Below are positions 6,041 through 14,303 of a stretch of 25,350 nt of DNA, one piece after another; positions within the stretch are counted from its first letter, which is position 1, and each line of letters opens with the position of its first letter. The DNA lies in contig JBBSQD010000065.1 of the NCBI GenBank assembly GCA_038258185.1, forward strand, positions 1 to 25,350, read 5' to 3'. Made by a program: the position numbers and the translations under genes. This DNA comes from JAIOHN01 sp038258185. GTDB taxonomy: Bacteria > Chloroflexota > Anaerolineae > Aggregatilineales > Phototrophicaceae. The notes under the pieces were generated by a model. The model was not told the origin of the DNA. It ran no database searches and saw only the letters and a list, made by a program, of their open reading frames with translations.

Positions 6041-7051
6041 ATGTCTGGTAAACTGTCCCTGCTGGCTTCTTTTGGTCTGATCCTCCTCTCCAGCATTTTT
6101 ATGGTTTTGTCGCTGGTTGCCATTGAGCAGCCTCCCCAATCTGAAAATTCGGTCATTGAAGAATACGCTGTCCTGCCGGGAGATCATCCGCATGATGTCG
6201 CCCCGGCAAGTGACGGAACCGTATGGTACACCGCCCAGAGAGCGGGTGCTATGGGACGGCTCGATCCCGCCACAGGCGAAATCACACAAATTGACCTGGG
6301 TACAGGTTCGGCTCCGCATGGCGTGATTATCGGGCCAGACGATGCGGCCTGGGTAACTGATGGCGGCCTGAATGCGATTGTGCGCGTGGATGCCGAAACT
6401 GAAGCACTTGAATTTTTCCCGCTGCCGGAAAATATCGGCTACACCAATCTCAACACCGCTGCTTTTGATACAAACGGCACCTTATGGTTCACGGGTCAGA
6501 GCGGTGTCTATGGCCGGGTGAATATGGACAGCGGTGAAGTCGAGGTGTTTGAAGCACCGCGCGGACGCGGCCCATATGGCATCATTGGCACGGCAGATGG
6601 CGATATTTATTATGCGTCGCTGGCAGGCAGCCATATCGCACGGGTGGATATTGAAACCGGCGAGGCCAGCATCATTGAACCGCCGACTGCGGGACAGGGT
6701 GCGCGCCGCGTGTGGGTGGATTCGCAGGATCGCATCTGGGTCAGCGAATGGGAATCAGGACAGGTCGCGCTTTATGATCCAGCCACCGAAGAATGGCAGG
6801 AATGGAAATTGCCGGGTGATCGACCGCGTGCCTATGCGGTTTATGTCGATGCCTGTGATGTGGTGTGGCTCAGTGATTTTGGGGCTAACGCGTTGGTGAG
6901 CTTCGAGCCGGATAGCGAGACATTTACGACCTACACGCTGCCCACTGCGGATGCCGCTGTCCGCCAGATTTTAGGTCGCCCCGGTGAAATCTGGGGTGCG
7001 GAATCGGCTGTGGATAAGCTGGTCGTGGTCTATACCGATTGTGAGGCATAG
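6041..7051 (+). CDS. Exported seven-bladed beta-propeller, Vgb (streptogramin lyase)-like
   Basis: 336 residues. ATG 6041 has AAGGAG six bases upstream. An N-terminal hydrophobic segment (about 5-28) is a signal peptide or anchor. Seven blades of about 42 residues follow, each with a D-G-x-[VI]-W-[YFV]-[TS]-like strand: DGTVWYTAQ, DDAAWVTDG, NGTLWFTGQ, DGDIYYASL, QDRIWVSEW, CDVVWLSDF and PGEIWGAES. This is the virginiamycin B lyase/NHL-like fold. The PH[DG] signature appears in blades 1 and 2, but the last blade has AVRQI where true lyases carry a catalytic P-H-G-I segment. An antibiotic lyase role is therefore doubtful. A sugar- or protein-binding role at the cell surface is as likely. A possible -10 TATACT is at 6002-6007. 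Confidence 0.8.
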   Translation: MSGKLSLLASFGLILLSSIFMVLSLVAIEQPPQSENSVIEEYAVLPGDHPHDVAPASDGTVWYTAQRAGAMGRLDPATGEITQIDLGTGSAPHGVIIGPDDAAWVTDGGLNAIVRVDAETEALEFFPLPENIGYTNLNTAAFDTNGTLWFTGQSGVYGRVNMDSGEVEVFEAPRGRGPYGIIGTADGDIYYASLAGSHIARVDIETGEASIIEPPTAGQGARRVWVDSQDRIWVSEWESGQVALYDPATEEWQEWKLPGDRPRAYAVYVDACDVVWLSDFGANALVSFEPDSETFTTYTLPTADAAVRQILGRPGEIWGAESAVDKLVVVYTDCEA

Positions 7052-7114
7052 CACAGGCCTTAAGATTACGTATCGCTATCAGAGCTATCGCGTTGGTTAC
7101 TAAACCTTTTACTG

Positions 7115-7160
7115 GCATAAAATCAACAGAATAGTCTGTCTTAACAGGTTGATTTTATGC
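7115..7160 (+). repeat. 13-bp perfect inverted repeat spanning the start codon of the next gene
   Basis: GCATAAAATCAAC (7115-7127) and GTTGATTTTATGC (7148-7160) are exact reverse complements with a 20-base loop. The right arm contains ATG 7157-7159 and the AGG that would serve as ribosome site touches the loop side. The RNA hairpin would hide the start codon. As DNA it could also be an operator. No T-run follows, so it is not a typical terminator. Confidence 0.7.
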
Positions 7161-8602
7161 GCTATTTCGTTGTCATTTTTGTGTTACTGCTGCTGGCATT
7201 CAGTCAGGCCGTTTTGGGTCAGGATGCAGATAATCCCTGTCAGGATATGATCAGTTCACATCTCGAAGTGGATTTGGAGCCATTTGACTTTGTTTTTTCC
7301 TGCGAGTCAGGGTTTGATTGTATCGACGAAACCTATCTGGCTTGTGAGTTTCAATTAGCCAGCAAGTTGCTGAAAGTCTGCGAGCCGGACGATTTATTTT
7401 GCCGGAATCAGGCACTACTGAAAACAGCAGGTGTTTTCATTTCGACTAAGCCTTATGGTTATAATTGGCCTGAACCCGGCGAAACTGAGCAAATTCTCAG
7501 CGAGAACTTTTCTAAGGTCTTGAGCGCTTTTTCAGCAAAAGACTTTGAGAAAGCCCTGGAACTCCTTGAAGATCCCGCACTCACTGATTTTCAGTATCCT
7601 ATGGTCTTTTATGCACGTGGCTTGACCTATGAGATGCTGAACAAACCTACTGAAGCCATCGAATCATACCGTCAGGTACTAGAGTTTGTCCGCCATCACA
7701 TACTCACACACTATACACTTGGCCTGCTTTATGGCGAACTTGGACGTGACACGGAGGCATCGTTTGAAAGTGCCTGGGTCGAAGATTATCTGACTGCATT
7801 TGCCGCCGATTTATTGCCCCTTGTTGAGCCATTGACAGAAAATTATCCGCTTGACGCGACACGGATTACGACATGGATCAAATATCCTGTGATGATATAC
7901 GGTGTGTCTCCGGTTCGTGCAGATTATTCTGACAGAACGCAAATTACCGCGACTCCTATCCGGATAGGGATTTATGATGAACTCAGTGGCTTGCTGGCCA
8001 TTGATGTGAGTGAGTTGCATTATCCACGTTCATCTGGTGATGTGCTTGATACATACATCTTCCAAAAGCTATCTGATCAACATTATCAGTATGTGTTCGC
8101 GTCGTGGGGGTCTAATCCCGATACAATCACGCTGGAATTCAGAGATGGGCTTATCTTCGCAGAGGAATATTTATTCAGCGGTGAAAATCACAGTAAGGCA
8201 CAATTTATCCTGGCTCCGGCAGATCAGCCTGACCCGCGACAAATGTTTGGTGAACCCGCATGTGAAGGCGGTGTGATCTCCCGCCTGAAACCCGGTATGA
8301 GTGTCTTTGAAATGGCTTATACGCCTCATTTCGTTTATGCCTCAACACCCGGTGGCATATATGACCAGCACTATAACGGTGATTATGGAAGCGATCCAAC
8401 GTCGAATAATGTTCAGTTGGTTCAGCCTACAGTCACTGAGAATTCCATCTGTATCGGCGACCAGTTGTGGTGGGAGGTCACCGATGGCCAGGGCAATCTG
8501 GGCTGGAGAGTAGAAAATACAGGCACTGATTATCAAATCACCCCAGGTCAAGATTTGTGGGAATTTTTTGAATTGACAGGCGAAGCCCCTGAGGATAACT
8601 GA
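7157..8602 (+). CDS. Exported TPR protein with C-terminal SH3-like domain
   Basis: 481 residues. The signal peptide is MRYFVVIFVLLLLAFSQAVL, with likely cleavage near GQD. A Cys-rich N-terminal part (Cys at about 30, 49, 55, 63) follows. Tetratricopeptide-like repeats are seen at about 115-200: KDFEKALELL, PMVFYARGLTYEMLNKPTEA and HYTLGLLYGELGRDTEA. The C-terminal part (about 375-470) reads VISRLKPGMSVFEM...WWEVTDGQGNLGWRVEN, the pattern of bacterial SH3-like domains (G-D-x-W-W-x-V...G-x-x-G-W), which often bind cell wall. Its start codon lies inside a 13-bp inverted repeat, so translation may be controlled by RNA folding. No catalytic motif is seen and the function is unknown. Confidence 0.75.
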   Translation: MRYFVVIFVLLLLAFSQAVLGQDADNPCQDMISSHLEVDLEPFDFVFSCESGFDCIDETYLACEFQLASKLLKVCEPDDLFCRNQALLKTAGVFISTKPYGYNWPEPGETEQILSENFSKVLSAFSAKDFEKALELLEDPALTDFQYPMVFYARGLTYEMLNKPTEAIESYRQVLEFVRHHILTHYTLGLLYGELGRDTEASFESAWVEDYLTAFAADLLPLVEPLTENYPLDATRITTWIKYPVMIYGVSPVRADYSDRTQITATPIRIGIYDELSGLLAIDVSELHYPRSSGDVLDTYIFQKLSDQHYQYVFASWGSNPDTITLEFRDGLIFAEEYLFSGENHSKAQFILAPADQPDPRQMFGEPACEGGVISRLKPGMSVFEMAYTPHFVYASTPGGIYDQHYNGDYGSDPTSNNVQLVQPTVTENSICIGDQLWWEVTDGQGNLGWRVENTGTDYQITPGQDLWEFFELTGEAPEDN

Positions 8603-8702
8603 AGCAAAGAAAACTTTCTGATTTCAGTCTGTTGACATACGATAAAAGCAGCGTCAGGCTGCCCATAATGCTTTGATTGCAAGCTCGAACACAGCCTGTT
8701 AT

Positions 8703-9521
8703 GGTGAGGAAATTTTTATCATCAATCGCACGGGGATGCTCTAGGCATCCGTCGATAACAACCTGATCGTCCACGTATGGTACACCGAAACCGGACAATC
8801 CATCGCCAGTCGGGGGTTTGGTGATTATGGCTTTGTTACCCGCCTCAACTTCCACCCACATGAGGCGGTGTTGACCTTATCGTTTTGGGGTGTGGGTAAT
8901 GGCGCGGCAGTGTTCCCCACGGGAATCTGGTTCTGGGAATACACAAGGGATGCGGAACCGCGGGTTATCCCCACACCAGAAGCTTTAGGTGAAGCCCTGC
9001 TCACCTTCAATCATGACCTGACGCTGGTTGTCACGGCACAGAGCAGTTCACAACAAGGCAGTGGATTACCTGTCGCACTACTGAATGTCAGAGCGGTTGC
9101 CAGCGGCGACATGATTCAGCAGTGGGGCGATACTCGCCCACATTTTAAGGAACTGCTGTTCAGCCCGGTTGATCCCGACTTGCTGCTTACCCTCGACGCA
9201 CGCGGCGTTGTGCGTTTCTGAAATGCGCGAGAAGGTGTGGAGTTGTTCGCGCTGACCTTACCCCGTGATCGGGTGACCACTGCTACTTTCACCACCGATG
9301 GCGCGATGGTGGCAACAGGCGGCACGGATGGCAAAGTGCGCCTGTGGGCTATCTCAGATGGCGCATTGCTGGAAGTCTTCGACCATCAGCCAGAGTCTAT
9401 TCAACAACTTCGTATTACAGTAGAAGGTGATATTCTGGCACTTACCGTCACGGATCAGCATATCGAAATATGGGATGTCCGTTCCCGGCAGATGATTGCT
9501 TCCTTTGAAATGGAGGACTAG
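8703..9521 (+). pseudogene. WD40-repeat protein, broken (N-terminus missing, two in-frame stops)
   Basis: One frame carries WD40-type sequence from about 8703 to the stop at 9519-9521, broken by TAG at 8742-8744 and TGA at 9219-9221. Before the first stop is GEEIFIINRTGML. After it, ASVDNNLIVHVWYTETGQ is a WD blade. Around the second stop the text reads GVVRF-stop-NAREGVELFAL. WD blades have V-R-x-W at this place, so TGA almost certainly replaces TGG (Trp). The last blades are well kept (ATGGTDGKVRLWAISDG, HIEIWDVRSRQM). No signal peptide or start is found upstream. It is the C-terminal remnant of an exported propeller gene, with the next ORF starting one base after its stop codon. A sequencing error at either stop cannot be excluded. 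Confidence 0.75.
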
Positions 9522-9878
9522 ATGAGACGATTTCTGCTTGGCATCCTCCTGGTCGGATTGCTCTCAACCAGGTTACAGGCACAAGGCGATGTGCGTATCT
9601 CAGCCCTGGCCTGGGCACCAAATGGCCTATATCTGGCAATCGGCACATCGGATAGTGTGCAGGTTTACAATGCAGAAGCGGAATCACCGGTGCTGCTGTG
9701 GCAGGTTGAAACCGAACAACCCGTCCGGACAGTGCTGTTCAACCCATCTGGTGAATGGTTAGCCGCAGGGCTTGGCAGTGGCACAGGACTTGATACCGGA
9801 TTGGTGCTTGTCTGGATGATGGCCGTTGAGCGAGGTGGAACGAAGGTGAGCGCATCATCGTCGGTCTCATCAGTGTAA
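9522..9878 (+). pseudogene. WD40-repeat exported protein, N-terminal remnant
   Basis: 118 residues from ATG 9522. The signal peptide is MRRFLLGILLVGLLSTRLQA, then two WD-type blades: ISALAWAPNGLYLAIGTSDS and VRTVLFNPSGEWLAAGLGSG. After GLVLVW the propeller pattern stops and a short unrelated tail of about 18 residues ends at TAA. WD40 propellers need about seven blades, so this is a truncated gene. No continuation of the pattern is seen in the other two frames up to 9960. It abuts the broken WD40 gene upstream, which kept only its C-terminal part. The pair looks like the remains of two tandem paralogues. Confidence 0.65.
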
Positions 9879-10022
9879 GGAAGGGATGATTTGTATTCCC
9901 GCCGCTAGTCCTGTTTCAGATCATCAGGCATGGGGAAAAGTGTTCATAACCTTTGCAGATCCGATACAATAACGTACAGATATCAGAATCCTGCGACATA
10001 ATTTATTCAGGAATGTATCACT

Positions 10023-11801
10023 ATGAAACGTGCCATGATGGTCTGCGGATTCTTCACTGTCTTCTTACTCGTTTCCATGTCTGTTCGAGCTCAGACGGCA
10101 CCGCCTCAACTTCCTACCTATCAGCTTCGTACACTGACCGTCGATACTATTCTCTATGAAGTGCTACCCATTGTACGCTTCTTAGGCGGCAGTTTGACGC
10201 AACAGCAATCAGTGGAAGTGGTCAGGGCACTGGAAGCCGAGTTTCTCGCTCGCTATGGTGACACAGCCACGTTCGATCAACTCACCAGAGCCGTTACATA
10301 CTTAGCCGAACCTATCGCCGGAAGCCAGTATCCTGGGTGTTGTGGCCCCGCCATTGGTGTAAATGCGTGGATGGCACGTGTCACACAGCGTTGGTTGCTC
10401 GAAAATCCGACCCATTTCGAGGAAGGTAATACACTTGGACTGTATCCCTTCCGCATTACGCCCGAACCCTACGACTTCAATGGCAATGGAAAGCCCGGAT
10501 GGATTCTGGATATTGAATGGCTCGAAGGCGAAGACCAGACGGAGCGCTATCGCAATTACCTCACGGCGGTACAGGTTGGCGATACCTACCACATTTATCC
10601 CGTCCCTGTCGTCTACATTGAACCGCTTGTTGGGCAATCCAGGACGAACAATGGATTACGAGATATCAACGACGATGGAGCGGTCGATTGGCTGTTTACC
10701 ATCGACGAGCCTGCGCCGGGATGGGGAATGGGCAGTACGCAAACCTATTACCTGGTCACCTGGAACGGAGATCATATGGAACGCTTATATGTGGGTAATG
10801 GCCGTCCGATGAACATTGACGATGATCCCGCGCTGGAATTCGTCGTAACGTATGACCGGAGCGATAACTGGATGTGCGGGCACTCTGTTCTCCAAATTTA
10901 CGATTGGGATGAAACTGCCTATACCCGCATCGATGATCGGATCACCGAGGGCAACGATTGCACTGCACGCCATGCCGAAGAAGCGATGTGGGCAGGTGAT
11001 TTCGCAGCAGCAGCAGATTTATATACTGCTTATATCCATGCTCAAGTCGACCAAGTCAGGGAATATGCTGCTTGTCGCTGGAACGATGGCGGATACTGCT
11101 CCAGCTTCCTCGCTATCGAAATCTACCGCTATTTTATCGGTAGACGTATCCTCGCCTATGCGTTGATGGGCGATACTGCGCATGTTGAAGCGCTACTACA
11201 AGAGACATCAGCCAACCCTGAAGCCGAGGAGTGGGTGCGCTCTGGTTTCGTGCAAGCGCTGCTGGACGCGAACGCGGTCGATGCGGAGGCGCTCTGCTAT
11301 GCTGCATACACCTATTTTGCTGAATCGTTCCGTGGGACATTCAACGTGTATGGCGAATCGATCGCATTTCTTCCCGGGAAGGTGGCCGCTGGGGTGAATG
11401 ATGGATCCGACCCGCTGCGTGGCTATCGTGCCGATCCGGCGCGTGCGGGCTGTGATATCTCCCGCTTCAATGGCACGCCAACGCCAACACCCATCCCCAC
11501 GTCCCCGCCTACCTTCCCCCCATCTATACCCAATACCCCATCGCAGACCGAACATCAGGTCGATTTGCGAGATTATGCGGACCTGTTCATGATCGGCGAT
11601 TATGGCACCATTCTCGACATGAGTAGCGATGTAATCGCAGGTGACGAAGATTTCCAAAAAGTGCTGTACTGGCGCGCCCTGACGCTGGAAGTCTCTGGGC
11701 AAACCCAAGCCGCACTTGATACTTATGTCACACTGTATACGTACGCACCGGGTACATGGTGGGGGTGGCTGGCGGGAATGCACCTCTCAACCAATGATTG
11801 A
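10023..11801 (+). CDS. Exported protein with Asp/Asn-rich (FG-GAP-like) loops, Thr/Pro linker and TPR-like C-terminus
   Basis: 592 residues. The signal peptide MKRAMMVCGFFTVFLLVSMS is followed by VRAQ. In the first half three Asp/Asn-rich loops stand before beta strands: YDFNGNGKPGWILDIEW (about 148-164), DINDDGAVDWLFTID (about 218-232) and NIDDDPALEFVVTYD (about 262-276). These resemble FG-GAP/VCBS calcium-binding loops of propellers. A helical part with many Ala and Tyr follows. A low-complexity linker, TPTPTPIPTSPPTFPP, lies at about 485-500. The last about 80 residues (YADLFMIGDYGTILDMSSDV, VLYWRALTLEVSGQTQAALD) are TPR-like. AGGA lies ten bases before the start codon. A weak promoter (TTCATA 9943, TACAAT 9965) is possible. 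Exact role unknown. Confidence 0.75.
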   Translation: MKRAMMVCGFFTVFLLVSMSVRAQTAPPQLPTYQLRTLTVDTILYEVLPIVRFLGGSLTQQQSVEVVRALEAEFLARYGDTATFDQLTRAVTYLAEPIAGSQYPGCCGPAIGVNAWMARVTQRWLLENPTHFEEGNTLGLYPFRITPEPYDFNGNGKPGWILDIEWLEGEDQTERYRNYLTAVQVGDTYHIYPVPVVYIEPLVGQSRTNNGLRDINDDGAVDWLFTIDEPAPGWGMGSTQTYYLVTWNGDHMERLYVGNGRPMNIDDDPALEFVVTYDRSDNWMCGHSVLQIYDWDETAYTRIDDRITEGNDCTARHAEEAMWAGDFAAAADLYTAYIHAQVDQVREYAACRWNDGGYCSSFLAIEIYRYFIGRRILAYALMGDTAHVEALLQETSANPEAEEWVRSGFVQALLDANAVDAEALCYAAYTYFAESFRGTFNVYGESIAFLPGKVAAGVNDGSDPLRGYRADPARAGCDISRFNGTPTPTPIPTSPPTFPPSIPNTPSQTEHQVDLRDYADLFMIGDYGTILDMSSDVIAGDEDFQKVLYWRALTLEVSGQTQAALDTYVTLYTYAPGTWWGWLAGMHLSTND

Positions 11802-11930
11802 TTAAGCGTGAAGGAGAAATTAGATGCATAGACACCACAAAATTATCCATGGATGACCGAGAAACCGAGGGTAATTCCTGCTGGCTTGAATGGTGATTAC
11901 AGTCACATCAGATCAGTGTGGTTCAGTCTG
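11802..11930. other. Convergent intergenic gap with a stranded ribosome site
   Basis: 129 bases between the convergent genes. At 11809-11826 a strong AAGGAG stands seven bases before ATG 11824, but the frame ends after ten codons (MHRHHKIIHG, stop 11854-11856). This may be the start of a lost third gene downstream of the 592-residue protein. No good terminator hairpin is visible. Confidence 0.35.
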
Positions 11931-14120
11931 CTATTCATCCTGCAAATACGCCGACATATCCCAGATGCTCGTCAACCCACGTGACGTGGTTGCCAGGCGA
12001 CGACCATCCGCAGACAGCGCGAGGCTGTACGCCGTGCCGTAAAATTCATCAATCGCTGCACCCGTTTCTGTGCTGGCGATCGTCACACAGCAATCGTAGA
12101 CACTCCCGAATGCAGCGATGTTATGGCGTGCATCAGTTGCCCACAGGTAACTGCTGACATCGAGGTGCGTGACCGCGCCAGTGTCAGCGTTGATATAGGA
12201 CATAAAATAGTCATAATCTCCGCGCGAAACGATGAACCCATCTCTACCGGAAGTCAACATACGACGGGCATTCAGATCTCGTTCTGGTTCCAGATGGATT
12301 TCAACGCGCATTTCACCTACGAATACGCCCGCTTCATTAGTCTCTAAAGTCGGGTAGTCGATATCTTCAACCGGGATGATGTCCCCTGTTACAAAATCAA
12401 TATAGTACAGCATTCCACGCTCGAAGAATGCCACGATATTTTGCTCCGGCAACCAGAAAAGCTTCAGGTCAACAGGAAACATGGGTGGAAATGCCGTTGG
12501 CGGCACAATCCGGTCAGTAATCACCGGTTTACCTTCAGCAAGTGACCAGAAAAGCAGACCTTCTTCCTGCGAATAGGTCACGAGTTGATCCGGGTCAGTC
12601 GGATGCCAGCCAATACCTAAAACTACCCCTAATTGTGGCAACGTGAAAATCGGCTCTTTCTTCACCGACACAACCTGCCCGGGTGCGAGATGTGGAATGG
12701 CTCGTTCAGGTACAAATCCTGCCGCACCACCTGTCGGCAGTTCACGCCGCACGGTTCCATCAAGCCTGAATAACACCGACGTTATAGGCCCGCCTACCCC
12801 TCCACCGCCTGCGAAAAGAATATGGTAATTGATCAACACCCATTCCTGATCTCCATGCCAGAGATAACCAGCGGTAGGATAGCCAACAGTTCCCACACTA
12901 TCGCTATGCGCGGTCGTTTGAGCGACAAGGTTGCCACTCAGGTCAACAATCGTCGGTGGATTGCTACGCACCCCGATTAGTTTACCGTCCGGTGAGGGAT
13001 CAAACATATCGGATTGAAAATTGCTTGATAAAGCAATTTCTGTTTCCTGATCGGTCACTGGATCATAGCGACGCAGACCGCCCCTCTGTCGAATAAGCAG
13101 CGTGTCGTCTGACGACCATTGATACGTCACATCCGTTGCGATCTGGCGTGTTTGTCCGGTACTGGTGTTCAGTATATGGACACCACCCTCTTCATCGATC
13201 AGGGTGGCGAAAGTACCGTCCGGTGACCACAGCTCCTGGCATTGATAAGAATAGAAACACTCGCGGTTCTCAAAGTGAGGTGGTATTGTGACATTAGGGA
13301 TAACCGAAACGATGTTTCCACTCTGCCAATCGACTAACCGCAACGAGCTATCACACTCTTCATTTGAGCAGTTTCGGGCGTAGATCAACACCTGATCTAA
13401 AGTGGAATTCCAGCGCACGGTAACAGGCGCTTGGGGCCAGCCCAAACCATCGCCAAGCTCGATTTGTCTTTGTGTTTCCACGTCCTGTATAATTACACCA
13501 CTTTTATAAGGTGCTTCTTCTTTAGTGCGATAATAATGCAGCAACCGGCCACGATGGAAAGTGAAGGGCCAATCCCACGCATTAATCTGCACTTTGGAAG
13601 TGCCATTACGATACAGCGTTATCAGGTGATTATGCCAGCCTATAAAAGCCCTTTCACCGGTTGAAGCCCAATGGAGTTCAAAAATAGCAGGTATGCCCCG
13701 TGTCTGTATACTGAACTCCGCAAGAATCAGATCTTCTTCAACATCGTAAATCTGACTTCGTAAAGTGTCATAAAGATCATCTGTGCTGACAATTAATAAC
13801 ACATCTTCATCAGGTGCCCACCGAACACTACCTGATGTCAAGTGCTCACTTCTTCGGGGGAAATCTACACGTTGCGTGCCATCGGCACTGATAACTGTTG
13901 TGTTATCAACCACCAGCCATTTGCCGCTAGGCGACCAGACAGGCGTGCCATCACCCACATCAGGTATCAGGCGGCTGTCCGTGCCATCGGCTCGTTCGAT
14001 GATCAGACCGCCAGCCAACTCGCTATAGTAGTGAATGTAGGGGGTTGTGGTGTCCTGGACGTTGACCGGTGCTACGATCAATGACAGCAGTAAGCATCCC
14101 AACAGTAATATTTTCTGCAT
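11931..14120 (-). CDS. Exported TolB/WD40-like beta-propeller protein
   Basis: 729 residues from ATG 14120 (GAGG seven bases upstream; a GTG one codon earlier is also possible). The signal peptide is MQKILLLGCLLLSLIVAPVN. Propeller blades of the TolB/WD40 type follow throughout, for example GTPVWSPSGKWLVVD, SVRWAPDEDVLLIVS, ELWSPDGTFATLIDEEGG, QWSSDDTLLIRQRGG, FDPSPDGKLIGVRS, LGIGWHPTDPDQLVTYS and SLALSADGRRLATTSRG. The W-S-P-D-G-x-x motif is typical. The length allows two propellers. Cys pairs near 255-295 (CSNEECD, CFYSYQCQ) may form disulfides outside the cell. No catalytic residues are seen. It could be a surface sensor or scaffold. It faces the 592-residue protein gene tail to tail and follows the sigma/anti-sigma pair on the same strand. 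Confidence 0.8.
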   Translation of the reverse strand: MQKILLLGCLLLSLIVAPVNVQDTTTPYIHYYSELAGGLIIERADGTDSRLIPDVGDGTPVWSPSGKWLVVDNTTVISADGTQRVDFPRRSEHLTSGSVRWAPDEDVLLIVSTDDLYDTLRSQIYDVEEDLILAEFSIQTRGIPAIFELHWASTGERAFIGWHNHLITLYRNGTSKVQINAWDWPFTFHRGRLLHYYRTKEEAPYKSGVIIQDVETQRQIELGDGLGWPQAPVTVRWNSTLDQVLIYARNCSNEECDSSLRLVDWQSGNIVSVIPNVTIPPHFENRECFYSYQCQELWSPDGTFATLIDEEGGVHILNTSTGQTRQIATDVTYQWSSDDTLLIRQRGGLRRYDPVTDQETEIALSSNFQSDMFDPSPDGKLIGVRSNPPTIVDLSGNLVAQTTAHSDSVGTVGYPTAGYLWHGDQEWVLINYHILFAGGGGVGGPITSVLFRLDGTVRRELPTGGAAGFVPERAIPHLAPGQVVSVKKEPIFTLPQLGVVLGIGWHPTDPDQLVTYSQEEGLLFWSLAEGKPVITDRIVPPTAFPPMFPVDLKLFWLPEQNIVAFFERGMLYYIDFVTGDIIPVEDIDYPTLETNEAGVFVGEMRVEIHLEPERDLNARRMLTSGRDGFIVSRGDYDYFMSYINADTGAVTHLDVSSYLWATDARHNIAAFGSVYDCCVTIASTETGAAIDEFYGTAYSLALSADGRRLATTSRGLTSIWDMSAYLQDE

Positions 14121-14303
14121 CACACCACCTCAATAAACGCTTTCATACTTCCATTTTACTCTGCCCCATGAATGGTGTTCTAGACGATTAGGCAACGACT
14201 TGCTGTACTTGTCTCGCACCGGCGCGCCATCAAACAGCGGCGTATCGTGTGATGAACCGCTTTTCCAGGAGCCATGACTGGTATCATTTCCATGTATTGT
14301 GGG
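14121..14303. other. Intergenic region, no gene seen
   Basis: About 180 bases between the putative anti-sigma gene and the TolB/WD40-like gene, both on the minus strand. No convincing promoter, hairpin or ORF was found beyond the ribosome site of the downstream gene. Confidence 0.5.

Noticed and set aside
9219..9221. TGA in the WD40 gene as a second selenocysteine codon
   Set aside because: The site is a conserved Trp of a WD blade, not Cys. No redox context. A TGG to TGA change explains it.
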